Positions 7,953-16,926 of a DNA stretch of 44,577 bases are shown here, piece after piece (the first letter of the stretch is position 1; each line of letters opens with the position of its first letter). The stretch comes from a bacterium (lineage in GTDB: Bacteria; Pseudomonadota; Alphaproteobacteria; Rhizobiales; JAKIUO01). The translations under genes were made by a program, and so were the position numbers. The stretch covers positions 1 through 44,577 of the forward strand of contig JAAETJ010000054.1 in NCBI GenBank assembly GCA_024228495.1, given 5' to 3'. The notes under the pieces are model-generated. The model saw only the letters and a program-made list of their open reading frames with translations. It was not told the origin of the DNA and made no database searches.

Positions 7953-9995
7953 TTAACGGTTCCCGGCAAAAGAAGGGAGCTTGATCTTTTTCGCTTTTTC
8001 CAACATTTGCAGCGGAGCAATGAACCAGCTACCGGTGCCAGGTGTTTGTCCTGGCACGAAGAACATGAATTCTCCCAACGGTTTTTTGCCCGCTCGCGTC
8101 ACAAGGCGCTGTTTTGTTGCATTCTGCCCAATTGTATTTTGTTGAGCGCTGTTACGGCGTGCGATAAGTGTTCCTTGTTCCCGCTTGGCTTGCTGCATCT
8201 GTTGAGTCTTGGCGGCGGGGAACGCGAATACATAAACCCATTTATTATTCTTGCGCACCCAGATCTTCTGGTTTTTGGTGGTCTTTACCTCACTCGCATC
8301 CGGGCCTTCTGCCAGACCGGTTGCGGCGCTGGTTTTTGGCACCATATTAGCACCAGCCATTCGACCCGGCTGAGAATGCGGCACGAAGACCCAGCGATTA
8401 TTGACCCGCGACCACTTCCCGTTGCTAACCGCTTTCGAACCAGCTTTTGCCCGCCCTGCACTCTTGCCCAACGGTTTTATCACCGTATGCTGGCGAGGTG
8501 CTTGCGTGAGCTTTTTGGTGGCCTTTTTGACTTCTATACCTTTTTGCGGCCTGGCAGCTTTTTTTGTCGTTTTGTTAATCTGAGCGTCGATAGGCTTGGC
8601 GATCTTTTTGGTTTTTGCTGACTTGTCCGCTTTATTTGCAATAGCGGGTTTTTGCACGCCCGCAAACCCAGATTTAAAAGCGCCAGATTTAAGACTTTCC
8701 ACTGGTTTGGCTAGCTTGGCCGCCACTTTTTCCTTCGCCCTGGTGCCACCGACAATCGATCCATAACTGCGCTTTTTATCAAAGACATAAACCCAGTTGT
8801 AGCCCCCGCCAACCCATACGCCTGTTTCCCCGGCCGCATGGATTTCAGCGCTCAAACCATAAATACTTGGCAACATGCCGTTTTTCTTGGGGGCGAATGC
8901 CCAGCGTCCATCTGTGCGGTTCAGATCACCGTTAGCGTGCAATTCTTTGGCAGGAATTCCGGTCAATCCAAACCTTTGTGAAAGCTGCGAACCAATATTG
9001 GGCACCCAGATATATGTTCCTTTGTCATTGGGCACTAATTGTTGTTTGGGCGTTTTCGTATTCGCCGCGACAACCGTCGCTACGACTGTTTTTTTTATTG
9101 ATGGCATCTTCGTTTGAACGCTTGCCGAATTGGAGGGTACACTCACCGCTGCTGATTTCTTTACAAACGGTTTTTGAGCCGTTTTTTGCTTCATCGCACC
9201 AAACGACTTTTTATCTTTAGCTGTATTGCCAGCAATTGCCATCGGGGAAACTCGTTTTGCAGGTGTCACAGGTGCTGGTTTGTTTTTTAGAATGGCTCGG
9301 GGTGTCACGAGAGATGTTGTTTTCCTGGTTAGAGATTGCTTGGCTATTTTATTCTGCATGCTGACAATTGCGGGTGATTGAGAGCTCGATTGCGCAAGCG
9401 CTTTTGATGAAGAACGAGATGCCTTTTGTGCTGACTTGACCTTGAGGGCGGGCTTGACCGCAAGAGCAGGTTTGGCAACTTTGAGAACGGGCTTGGCTGT
9501 TGGCGTAGTTTTGGTGACAACACTCCCAGCCTTTTTTGTCACCGCCATTCTTTTCTTGTGATCGGTAGCTGCTTTGCTTTCGAACGTGGTTTTGGGACTG
9601 GCTGGAACACGTGCCATCTTGTTATCGGGCTGAATCATCTGCGCCGGCTTGCTTACTGGTTTTTTGACAATTGCTGCGGGAGCGCTGATTGCAGGCTTGG
9701 CGTCATGTACTTTGGTGGCTTTCTTTTCATCTGCTTGCTGTGGTTTGATAACGGGCGCTAGGACTTTGTCACCCTTGGCTGGCTGGGCAGTGCTCTCCCC
9801 TGGTATTTGCGCTTTTGGCGACCAGAAATATTTACTTAGCCCCGATATGCCTTTGCGAATATTATCAATGAACTGACCTGGATTGCCGTGGTCCTGCTCG
9901 ACGGCCAGCGCTGCGTTTCCTGGATTTAGGGACAGACCAGCCACAACAAGAAACAAGCTCAACGCTGAAAAAACAGAGCGATCAAACATTTTCAT
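7953..9995 (-). CDS. Large secreted Lys/Ala/Pro-rich protein with Trp-hairpin modules (unknown function)
   Basis: A 680-residue protein not assignable to a family. A signal peptide (hydrophobic 8-22, Ala-rich cleavage region around 28-32) precedes a low-complexity stretch to about 320, dominated by Lys, Ala, Pro, Thr and Ser with many K-P-A runs, likely disordered and strongly basic. The second half carries repeats: Trp394/Trp401, Trp528/Trp535 and Trp579/Trp586, each seven apart, and a degenerate copy where Leu358 replaces the first Trp before Trp365. Examples are KWSRVNNRWVFVP and IWVRKNNKWVYVF. The same module occurs three times in the protein at 108-683. Basic tails plus aromatic hairpins suggest attachment to an anionic envelope polymer such as peptidoglycan, LPS or DNA, which is inference only. 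It is convergent with glcF. Confidence 0.85.
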   Translation of the reverse strand: MKMFDRSVFSALSLFLVVAGLSLNPGNAALAVEQDHGNPGQFIDNIRKGISGLSKYFWSPKAQIPGESTAQPAKGDKVLAPVIKPQQADEKKATKVHDAKPAISAPAAIVKKPVSKPAQMIQPDNKMARVPASPKTTFESKAATDHKKRMAVTKKAGSVVTKTTPTAKPVLKVAKPALAVKPALKVKSAQKASRSSSKALAQSSSQSPAIVSMQNKIAKQSLTRKTTSLVTPRAILKNKPAPVTPAKRVSPMAIAGNTAKDKKSFGAMKQKTAQKPFVKKSAAVSVPSNSASVQTKMPSIKKTVVATVVAANTKTPKQQLVPNDKGTYIWVPNIGSQLSQRFGLTGIPAKELHANGDLNRTDGRWAFAPKKNGMLPSIYGLSAEIHAAGETGVWVGGGYNWVYVFDKKRSYGSIVGGTRAKEKVAAKLAKPVESLKSGAFKSGFAGVQKPAIANKADKSAKTKKIAKPIDAQINKTTKKAARPQKGIEVKKATKKLTQAPRQHTVIKPLGKSAGRAKAGSKAVSNGKWSRVNNRWVFVPHSQPGRMAGANMVPKTSAATGLAEGPDASEVKTTKNQKIWVRKNNKWVYVFAFPAAKTQQMQQAKREQGTLIARRNSAQQNTIGQNATKQRLVTRAGKKPLGEFMFFVPGQTPGTGSWFIAPLQMLEKAKKIKLPSFAGNR

Positions 9996-10146
9996 AACTC
10001 AAAAAACCTTTTAATGGGCGCGTGAGCAAACCCTGTTTCAAAACGAGTTTGCAAACATATCCCCAGAGAGGACACAGAAGCACTTGTTGGATAAGGGACA
10101 TTTTACATGAGATGGTGTCCCAACCAAGGGTAAAAGTGTAAATTCA

Positions 10147-10683
10147 TTAAAGCTGTTTAAGCTTGAGGGCGAGAGTTTTAGCGATAAAGCCCGCGATGGT
10201 ACTGATATCATCGACTTCAAACAGAGGCAGATCATCTTCGGTGTGCGGGTCATCACTGGCAACCGCCACGATATCAGGGCGATCAATAGACAGCTTTTGT
10301 CTGGTTTCCTGGAAACTGCTGCGCGCCTCTATCTTAGGGAACGCCAGCTGTTTATAGCCCTCGACAAGCACCAGATCAAAGCCTTTGAACTGGCCAAGAA
10401 TGGTCTCAAAATCAGGCTCATGCTCAGGCACGAGTTCGGCCACCAGAGCCCAGCGATATTTTGAAACAACCGCGATCTGGCGCGCTCCGGCTTCTCGCAT
10501 CAGATAAGAATCGCGCCCTTCGTGATCGATTTCGAACGAATGGTGCGCATGCTTAATGGCCCCAACCCGCAAACCCAGCTCAGAAAAATAACTAATCAAG
10601 CGGGTCGTCAACAGGGTTTTTCCCGAATTTTTCCAACCGGTTATCCCGAATACGGGTACGTCATAGCGAGAAAATTCGCTCAT
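10147..10683 (-). CDS. mobB: MobB, molybdopterin-guanine dinucleotide biosynthesis adaptor
   Basis: A 178-residue P-loop GTP-binding protein. The Walker A GWKNSGKT is at 16-23, followed by the family stretches VGAIKHAHHSFEIDHEGRDS and LVLVEGYKQLAFPKIE. MobB binds GTP and assists MobA in forming bis-MGD cofactor for molybdoenzymes such as nitrate reductase or formate dehydrogenase. The open frame extends upstream to 10776, but family members begin a few residues before the VFGITG strand, and AAAGGAACC precedes the ATG at 10683, so I use that start. mobA is not in the window; the gene is alone and divergent from the FNR-type regulator. Confidence 0.9.
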   Translation of the reverse strand: MSEFSRYDVPVFGITGWKNSGKTLLTTRLISYFSELGLRVGAIKHAHHSFEIDHEGRDSYLMREAGARQIAVVSKYRWALVAELVPEHEPDFETILGQFKGFDLVLVEGYKQLAFPKIEARSSFQETRQKLSIDRPDIVAVASDDPHTEDDLPLFEVDDISTIAGFIAKTLALKLKQL

Positions 10684-10872
10684 AATGTCCGTGGTTCCTT
10701 TGATTGAGCAAAATGAAGGCTGCGACATGATAACCCGCCAAACTAAGTATTTATCCCTATATCTCGAAGCACCCAACTAGTTTGTAATGAACTCTTAAGG
10801 GAGAAGGTCGAACGAGCGCAATAGTTTTATTTGCCAAAAAGCTGTGCCGTTTTGTGGAAGGGATCACTAGCA

Positions 10873-11631
10873 ATGGATATCATTACTGCAATCAACACAA
10901 AACACACATCAACGCGACGATATTTGAAGTCTGATCATCAGACTAATGATATCCGCCAGTTTGGTGTCGTTGGCCTGATGGCCACCACGCATAGCTGCGC
11001 TTACATGCGCGATATTGCCAGCAGCCGCAACCTCGCTGCGGGAGAGACCTTGTGCTGGGAAGATGACCCGATCCAATATACCTATTTATTGATTGATGGC
11101 ACGATGAAAGCCTACAAGCTTTTACCCAATGGCCGCAGCCAAATCACCCGCTTTATGACATCAGGAGAAATCATCTCATCTCCCTTGATCGATAACTACT
11201 CCTACAGCACAGAAGCACTGGGCGATTGCACTATTTTGCAATTGCCACAAAAGCGCTTCGACAAGATCATGGCCAAAGACCCTGCCCTCATGAAATCGGT
11301 TTTTGAAAAATTGTCGATTGAACTACAGCAGGCCCAGAAGCAGATCCTCTTGTTGGGACGCATGCCTGCTATTGAACGTGTGTCAAATTTTCTTCTTGAT
11401 ATTGCAAAACGACAAAACCCTCAAAACCCCCTGTTAAAAGCAGATGTACTTATCACATTGCCAATGGCTCGCGTTGATATTGCCGATTATCTTGGTCTGA
11501 CCATCGAGACTGTGAGCAGGGCTTTTTCAAAATTTCGCCGCGATGGCCTTATTGATTTACCCCGCCCTAATCTTGTTCACTTGCACGATCAAACAAGATT
11601 ACGTGAACAGAGTCGTTCATTAGCTGACTAG
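10873..11631 (+). CDS. Crp/Fnr-family regulator, FixK-like (no N-terminal Fe-S cysteine cluster)
   Basis: A 252-residue transcription factor with a cyclic-nucleotide-binding-type beta-barrel (about 45-130), a dimerisation helix (about 135-165) and a C-terminal winged helix. The recognition helix LGLTIETVSRAFSKFRRDG has Glu212, Ser215 and Arg216, the ExxSR pattern known in FNR and FixK to read TTGAT half-sites. Only scattered cysteines are present (42, 61, 119), not the clustered N-terminal set that binds a 4Fe-4S in FNR, so direct oxygen sensing by a cluster looks unlikely. A GGAAGGGA ribosome site supports ATG 10873 over the upstream Met at 10831. It is divergent from mobB. The target genes are unknown. 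Confidence 0.88.
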   Translation: MDIITAINTKHTSTRRYLKSDHQTNDIRQFGVVGLMATTHSCAYMRDIASSRNLAAGETLCWEDDPIQYTYLLIDGTMKAYKLLPNGRSQITRFMTSGEIISSPLIDNYSYSTEALGDCTILQLPQKRFDKIMAKDPALMKSVFEKLSIELQQAQKQILLLGRMPAIERVSNFLLDIAKRQNPQNPLLKADVLITLPMARVDIADYLGLTIETVSRAFSKFRRDGLIDLPRPNLVHLHDQTRLREQSRSLAD

Positions 11632-11964
11632 CCTTTGCCTGTGCAACTGGCCAAAGCGTCGGGGAAGCGCCAAAAATAAAAATCACAAACCTATTGATCG
11701 TGCCATTTTTTTGCACAAGATGATCTATCTTGCCAAATTAAGGTCACCTTTTTAGGCTCCCTATTAAATCAACAGTTGGGGACACCCTTGATGTCCTTAA
11801 AAAAACAGGGATTCTCAACTGTAATTGCCCGACGGAAGCGCTCTAATCCAGCTGCCCGCCGGGTATCGGGAGGCTCATCGCTTCGTCGTTCTTTACCTAG
11901 CGCTACAAGAGTTCCTTGATTCTTGAGGCAAAGTAGGCGTAAATATCCTTATTTGGAGCTTTAT
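11632..11964 (+). other. Intergenic region after the Crp/Fnr gene with nested hairpins and an Arg-rich frame
   Basis: A 333-bp gap. ACAGTTG (11772-11778) pairs with CAACTGT (11816-11822), enclosing a smaller GGACA/TGTCC hairpin (11780-11784 with 11792-11796). An ATG at 11791 inside this structure opens a 42-codon, Arg/Ser-rich frame ending at 11919. It could be a regulatory leader, a small RNA or chance. No terminator with a T-run is seen for the regulator gene. Confidence 0.35.
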
Positions 11965-12627
11965 ATGTTGCGCGTGATTTTCTCTTTTTTGCTCATGACC
12001 AGTCTGACAACTGCACTTGTCGGTTGTGGCAGCATGGGACAAAACAGCTCCACTCTTTCCTATGCTCCCAATGACGGTATTTTATCTTACGGTAGCGAAG
12101 GTAAAGGCCGCAGATATACAGCCGAGGGTGAAAAGAAACAACGCTCTGCACGGTTAAGCGACAAGGTCCCGCGGGGCAAATTTAGCAAGGCTCCAAAAAA
12201 CGCCTTTAAAAATCGCGACTATAGCAAGACCCGTCTCAATCCAGATACTGCCAGAAAGATGATCAACACCTATCGCGCCAGCAAGGGGCTAAAACCGCTG
12301 AAAATTAACACCAAGCTCGTGGAAGCTGCCAAAATGCACGCCAAGGACCTGGCCACCCATGATCGCATTTCCCATTATGGGTCTGATGGTTCTGATCCAC
12401 TAGTACGGGTTCAGCGCACAGGCTATCCAGTACATCTAGCAGCTGAAAATGTCGGTACCGGGCAAGTATCGCTGGCCGAAGTTTTCAACGGCTGGCAGAA
12501 AAGTCCTGGACATAACGAAAATCTGTTATTGAAAAATGCCAAGGAAATGGGTATCGCCCTAATTATCGATCCAGATACTGAATATAAAACATTCTGGACC
12601 CTCGTGCTTGGCACCAAACGCTCCTAA
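11965..12627 (+). CDS. CAP/SCP-domain lipoprotein
   Basis: A 220-residue lipoprotein. The N-terminus has a type II signal with lipobox LVGC, putting the acylated Cys at 21. A basic linker (about 30-90) precedes a CAP domain (PR-1/SCP fold, about 95-217) with the hallmark stretches AAKMHAKDLATHDRISHYG, AAENVG and SPGHNENLL, containing the conserved His and Glu residues of the CAP cavity. Bacterial CAP proteins are envelope proteins of mostly unproven activity. The ATG at 11965 follows TTTGGAGC at good distance and gives the proper lipoprotein signal; the frame upstream to a TTG at 11923 would bury it. Convergent with the small gene at 12635. Confidence 0.9.
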   Translation: MLRVIFSFLLMTSLTTALVGCGSMGQNSSTLSYAPNDGILSYGSEGKGRRYTAEGEKKQRSARLSDKVPRGKFSKAPKNAFKNRDYSKTRLNPDTARKMINTYRASKGLKPLKINTKLVEAAKMHAKDLATHDRISHYGSDGSDPLVRVQRTGYPVHLAAENVGTGQVSLAEVFNGWQKSPGHNENLLLKNAKEMGIALIIDPDTEYKTFWTLVLGTKRS

Positions 12628-12634
12628 AAAAAAA

Positions 12635-12862
12635 TCAGCAAATGGTTGGTTGCTCATAGCCTTCATAATGCAGGCGTGTCACCACCCGCCCCCAGGCCTC
12701 GGCCCGCACTTCATCCCCAATGATCGCCTGTTCATGGGCAAAAAAATCGGCAATCATCGCTGCATATGAACCGTGCTGTTGCTTGATCAATTCCACCATC
12801 TTGATGATATCGGGCTCCGAAAAAAACAGCGATTGCGTCGGCAGCGGGGTTGCTCTGGCCAT
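12635..12862 (-). CDS. Small uncharacterised protein (75 aa)
   Basis: A 75-residue soluble protein, unrecognised. A strong GAGGAG ribosome site 6-8 nt before the ATG at 12862 and natural composition support it as a gene. The sequence is acidic and aromatic with a probable helix around SEPDIIKMVELIKQQH and another at VRAEAWGRVVTRLHYEG. There is no signal or membrane segment. It ends 7 bp from the convergent CAP lipoprotein stop, with a shared A/T-rich tract between. Confidence 0.7.
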   Translation of the reverse strand: MARATPLPTQSLFFSEPDIIKMVELIKQQHGSYAAMIADFFAHEQAIIGDEVRAEAWGRVVTRLHYEGYEQPTIC

Positions 12863-13015
12863 TTTACATTCTCCTCGATCTGAACTATCAAAGGAATAGC
12901 AAGAACCGCACCATACCTGATTTTTTGGCTGTTTCACGTAAAAGTACAGCTAATTTCTTGCTAAATTGACCTGTTTTAAGGCTATTATGGAGGAATGGGT
13001 CTGGAACGTAGCGCG

Positions 13016-13870
13016 TCAAGAGCGATTGGCGACCAGAGCATGAGAGGCCACTGACGCCAACACGATAGAGCCACCGATCAAGGTCATTTGACCTGGTACT
13101 TCATTGACGAACAAAAACACCCAGATAGGTGCCAGGATGAACTCCAGCAAGACAAGCAGGGTCAATTCTGCTCCTTGCAAATGGCGTGAGGCTCTGACCA
13201 GAAATAGATAGCTGCCCCCGGAGATCAGCGATCCCCAGATCAGACACAAGATCAAATCATGGGCAGATAAATGCAGATTGCCTTGGGTCATGTAATACGC
13301 CACACAAGCCGCGATCAATGCCGCAACGATCAATGAGGCGAGCATGTTAACCGAGCGTCCTTTACGCAAGATCACTACAAAACACGCAAAACCAAACGCC
13401 GTCATGATGGCCATCAGATTGCCAAACACGGATCCACGGGCAAAGCCATCACCGACCATCAGGGCAATGCCAGCACTGGCCACCAAAATAGCGATGATTG
13501 TGATGGATTTCACCCGCTCACCCAAAATGAACCAAGCCATGACAGCAGTAAAAAATGGAATGGCACTCATGGTGAAAACCGTGTTGGCGACCGTTGTATG
13601 GGTGAGCGCCAGTACAAATCCCATGATTGTCGAAGCAAAGAACACGCCGCCAAGAATGCCAAGCCAGCCGATGTGCCGCATCTGCTTGATCGCGCCACCT
13701 CTGTGCTCAACCAATAACAGCACAGTCATGGCAACTGCCAGTCCGAGCGAGCGCCAGAAAACGATCTGCCAATCGCCCGCTGCATGAAGATTGCGTACCA
13801 GCAAGCCGCTGACACTCATGATCGCCGAGCTTGCAACCATCATGGCTACGGCTTTTTGGTGTGTGGTCAT
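13016..13870 (-). CDS. EamA/RhaT-family drug/metabolite transporter
   Basis: A 284-residue inner-membrane permease of the DMT superfamily with ten predicted membrane helices in two EamA repeats (about 5-137 and 148-280). The start (MTTHQKAVAMMVASSAIMSVSG) is typical of the family, as are the Pro-Phe-Phe in SAIPFFTAVMAWFILGERV at the end of the first repeat and the matching LAPIWVFLFVNEVP in the second. The substrate cannot be inferred. It is adjacent to, and codirectional with, the membrane protein at 13919, about 49 bp downstream of that gene's stop. Confidence 0.88.
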   Translation of the reverse strand: MTTHQKAVAMMVASSAIMSVSGLLVRNLHAAGDWQIVFWRSLGLAVAMTVLLLVEHRGGAIKQMRHIGWLGILGGVFFASTIMGFVLALTHTTVANTVFTMSAIPFFTAVMAWFILGERVKSITIIAILVASAGIALMVGDGFARGSVFGNLMAIMTAFGFACFVVILRKGRSVNMLASLIVAALIAACVAYYMTQGNLHLSAHDLILCLIWGSLISGGSYLFLVRASRHLQGAELTLLVLLEFILAPIWVFLFVNEVPGQMTLIGGSIVLASVASHALVANRS

Positions 13871-13918
13871 TCGAAATGAAGCTCTCAGGGTTAAAAAATT
13901 TCAGATACGCTTTAACAA

Positions 13919-14419
13919 TTATTTTTTACCAACATCTCTGGCCCACCTGACAGCGCGCCAAAGTCCCTTGGATCCAAACAATAACCAAAGAGCCGCAAAC
14001 AATTCAGCAATCATAGCCATAACAATAGCGGTATATTCTTGTGTCCAGCTCCATGAAAGCCCCATGTTTTGCAGACCCAGTAAAATGCCAAGAATATAAA
14101 AACCATGAATAATTGCCTCAACAAAAAAATACAGGCCTAACAGAGAACTGGCCAGATACTCAATTTCTTCACTGGAAAGACTATCTGTTTTTGCCGGAGC
14201 AAGATCGTCTGGCAGGATTTTTCCAGCCAAAGTCAGGGGAAAAAAGATCATCAGTAAGGAAGCAGCTGTCATGAGCAAAAAAGCCAGGACCATCAGCAAT
14301 TCACTTTGCGAGCCACCAACCGTCGAGCCGATATACAAAGCCCCGTTTCTCAAGGCATAAAGACCCATAAAGATCCCGGCAACCCGAACCGCCAACGCTG
14401 TGAGTATGTGGCTAGTCAT
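13919..14419 (-). CDS. Hypothetical four-helix membrane protein
   Basis: A 166-residue protein with four hydrophobic segments (about 4-28, 36-62, 90-112 and 128-152) and a short polar loop between the second and third. I do not recognise the family. GAGGAA precedes the ATG at 14419 by about 5 nt. It ends 48 bp before the DMT permease on the same strand, so the two may be co-transcribed. Confidence 0.72.
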   Translation of the reverse strand: MTSHILTALAVRVAGIFMGLYALRNGALYIGSTVGGSQSELLMVLAFLLMTAASLLMIFFPLTLAGKILPDDLAPAKTDSLSSEEIEYLASSLLGLYFFVEAIIHGFYILGILLGLQNMGLSWSWTQEYTAIVMAMIAELFAALWLLFGSKGLWRAVRWARDVGKK

Positions 14420-14478
14420 AAATATTCCTCATGTAAAATTATTTGCATACAGACCATCTATACTACACCCTGTGACTC

Positions 14479-14499
14479 CCTCTCCCAGACGGGGAGAGG
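14479..14499. repeat. CTCTCCC/GGGAGAG hairpin, dispersed-repeat-like
   Basis: An 8-bp perfect stem (14479-14486 with 14492-14499) and 5-nt loop in the gap between asd and the membrane protein gene. CTCTCCC...GGGGAGAG palindromes are a common dispersed intergenic repeat in many proteobacterial genomes. The following 100 bp also has GC-rich short palindromes and no gene. Confidence 0.5.
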
Positions 14500-14622
14500 T
14501 AACAAGAGTTAGCGACAGCATCACCCATCAACAAAGAATACCCGACCGAAGCGAGGCAAAGGTGGCCACCCACCGCACCCTCGCGGAGGCTCGGCATTAG
14601 CCCGAACAGCTGTGAGTGCTAA

Positions 14623-15654
14623 CTAAGCCGCCTTCTTCTTCAGCAGACCGCGATTGATGATGGTTTCAGCGATTTGCACGGTGTTGAGCGCCGCGCCCTT
14701 ACGCAGATTGTCAGACACCACCCACATGTTAAGCCCGTTCTCAAGCGTAATATCTTCGCGAATGCGCGACACAAAGGTGGCGAAATCACCAGCACATTCG
14801 GCAGGGGTCACATAGCCACCATCTTCATGCTTGTCGATAACAAGAACACCTGGAGCTTCACGCAAAATTTCGCGCGCATCTTGTGGTGACAGTGCTTCTT
14901 CAAACTCGATATTAACCGCTTCACCATGTCCCACAAACACCGGCACCCGCACGGCCGTTGCCGTCAGATTAATTTTGGTATCGAGAATTTTCTTGGTCTC
15001 GACCATCAGCTTCCATTCTTCCTTGGTATAGCCATCTTCCATGAACACATCGATATGGGGGATGACGTTAAAGGCAATCTGCTTGGTGAATTTAGCAGGG
15101 TCGACTTCTTGCCCCGGTACAAACATGCCCTTGGTCTGGTTCCACAATTCATCCATGGCTTCCTTGCCAGCCCCGGATACGGACTGATAGGTGGAGATCA
15201 CCACACGCTTGATTTTTGCTTCATCATGCAATGGCTTCAATGCCACTACGAGTTGAATGGTCGAGCAGTTGGGGTTGGCGACAATATTTTTCCTGGTGTA
15301 ACCCTCAACGGCCTCAGGATTAACCTCGGGCACCACCAGCGGCACGTCGATATCATAGCGCCAGGCGGAGGAATTATCGATAACGATACAACCCGTCGCG
15401 CCAATCTTAAGAGCCCATTCTTTCGAGATGGTGCCACCAGCTGACATCAAGGCAAAATCGCACTGCGAAAAATCAAACTGCTCAAGATCCTGACATTTTA
15501 ATGTCTTGTCGCCAAATGATAATTCACGACCAACGCTTCGACGCGAGGCAATAGCAAATACTTCGTCAACTGGAAATTGACGCTCATCCAAAATGGTCAG
15601 CATTTCCTGGCCCACATTTCCTGTGGCTCCGACAATGGCGATTTTGTAACCCAT
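14623..15654 (-). CDS. asd: Aspartate-semialdehyde dehydrogenase
   Basis: 343 residues. It makes aspartate-4-semialdehyde from aspartyl phosphate with NADPH, the branch point to Lys/DAP, Thr and Met. The NADP-binding loop GATGNVGQ is at 9-16 and the catalytic Cys130 sits in ANPNCSTIQ. SVSGAGKEAMDEL is the usual substrate-domain motif, and the conserved His in VGHGEAVNIEF is present. Family members begin MGYKIAIVG, so I choose the ATG at 15654 rather than the upstream Met at 15696. The start has only a distant GAGGG. It stands alone on the minus strand. Confidence 0.96.
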   Translation of the reverse strand: MGYKIAIVGATGNVGQEMLTILDERQFPVDEVFAIASRRSVGRELSFGDKTLKCQDLEQFDFSQCDFALMSAGGTISKEWALKIGATGCIVIDNSSAWRYDIDVPLVVPEVNPEAVEGYTRKNIVANPNCSTIQLVVALKPLHDEAKIKRVVISTYQSVSGAGKEAMDELWNQTKGMFVPGQEVDPAKFTKQIAFNVIPHIDVFMEDGYTKEEWKLMVETKKILDTKINLTATAVRVPVFVGHGEAVNIEFEEALSPQDAREILREAPGVLVIDKHEDGGYVTPAECAGDFATFVSRIREDITLENGLNMWVVSDNLRKGAALNTVQIAETIINRGLLKKKAA

Positions 15655-15750
15655 GATATGTAAAATACCCTCTATGTTTTCCCTGTTTGATCTCAATACC
15701 CACCGGGGAAGAGATCACGGGGCAAGAGGAAAGGCTAAGCAGCCATTGTA

Positions 15751-15846
15751 ATGGTGCGTTTGGTAATCTTTGGTGTGGTTGTCGTTTGTATGACCATCAA
15801 AGTTTTCCTGCTAAGCCTGTTGTATGCCTGTTATTTCTTGCAATAG
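15751..15846 (+). CDS. Possible 31-residue single-pass membrane peptide
   Basis: An ATG frame of 31 codons is almost wholly hydrophobic (MVRLVIFGVVVVCMTIKVFL...), a plausible membrane microprotein between asd and the iminopeptidase gene. A purine-rich GAGGAAAGG lies about 17 bp upstream, too far for an ideal ribosome site. There is no family match. Confidence 0.25.
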   Translation: MVRLVIFGVVVVCMTIKVFLLSLLYACYFLQ

Positions 15847-15948
15847 ACTACTGGCTTGTTTGGAACACCAATTCTCGCCCGTTGTCAAGATGATATATGA
15901 TCGAGTTTATATCATTCAATCCTTTCACAATGATAAAAAGAAGAGCCA

Positions 15949-16923
15949 ATGCCTGATAAGTTGCCAGCCCCTCTCTCGCTGTTTCCCCCCATCGATCCCT
16001 ATCAAACCGGTTCTTTAAAGGTCCTTGGCGGGCATGAATTATATTTTGAATGCTCCGGCAACCCAGATGGCCAGCCCATCTTGTTTTTGCACGGAGGGCC
16101 AGGAACCGGTAGCTCTCCAGATACGCGGCGTTTATTTAACCATCAACGTTGCAACATCATCCAGTTTGATCAACGTGGTTGTGGCAAGAGCACACCGCAT
16201 GGCTCGCTCATCGAGAATACCACCGACCATCTCGTCGATGACATAATCAAGCTGCTTAATCTGCTCAGTATTGATCAGGTGCATCTGGCCGGTGGCTCAT
16301 GGGGCTCCACCCTGGCTCTGGCTTTTGCGATGACGCATCCAAACAGGGTCCGCTCAATTTTGATCTATGGCATTTTCTTGTGTCGGGCCTCAGAGTTTAA
16401 AGCACTTTATTTTGAGGGCGGCGTGGTCTCACAGATTTATCCAGAGGTTTTCTCATCTTTTATCGAACTGCTGCCCAATGCCGACCGAGCTGACCCCATC
16501 AAGGGTTACGCCAAATTGTTTGGCAGCAACAATATCGAGTTGCGCAACAATGCCCTGCATATGTGGACCTTGCTGGAGCAACAAGCCTCAAGGCTGATTG
16601 TTGACCAAAAGCGCCTGCAAACCGAGATGGCTAATCCCGATTATGTGCTGTCCCACTCGCTGATTGAAAACCATTATTTTCAGCAAAACGGTTTTCTCGA
16701 TGGAGATCAATTGTTGACGGTTGCCGGGGAAAGACTGGCAGATATTCCCACACATATTATCAATGGCCGCTATGATCTCATCTGTCCTATGATTACCGCC
16801 CATGAACTGAATAAGGCCATTCCGCACTCAAAATTGACCATCGTTCCGGACGCTGGTCATTCGTTCCGCGATCCTGGCATGTGCGACGTCATCATCCGCG
16901 CCAGTTCTAAGCTGCATGGGTAA
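15949..16923 (+). CDS. pip: Proline iminopeptidase
   Basis: A 324-residue alpha/beta-hydrolase that removes N-terminal proline from peptides. The oxyanion motif HGGPG is at 49-53, the nucleophile Ser117 in GGSWGS, and Asp276 (NGRYDLICP) and His304 (DAGHS) complete the triad. The DQRGCGKSTPHG stretch at 74-85 is diagnostic for S33-family iminopeptidases. An AAGAAG ribosome site precedes the ATG. It is monocistronic, convergent with the membrane protein at 16927 with only 3 bp between stops. Confidence 0.94.
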   Translation: MPDKLPAPLSLFPPIDPYQTGSLKVLGGHELYFECSGNPDGQPILFLHGGPGTGSSPDTRRLFNHQRCNIIQFDQRGCGKSTPHGSLIENTTDHLVDDIIKLLNLLSIDQVHLAGGSWGSTLALAFAMTHPNRVRSILIYGIFLCRASEFKALYFEGGVVSQIYPEVFSSFIELLPNADRADPIKGYAKLFGSNNIELRNNALHMWTLLEQQASRLIVDQKRLQTEMANPDYVLSHSLIENHYFQQNGFLDGDQLLTVAGERLADIPTHIINGRYDLICPMITAHELNKAIPHSKLTIVPDAGHSFRDPGMCDVIIRASSKLHG

Positions 16924-16926
16924 GAA

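Noticed and set aside
10684-10872. TTGAT-N4-ATCAA FNR boxes in the mobB-regulator gap
   Set aside because: I looked for them and found only half-sites; no convincing site can be claimed.
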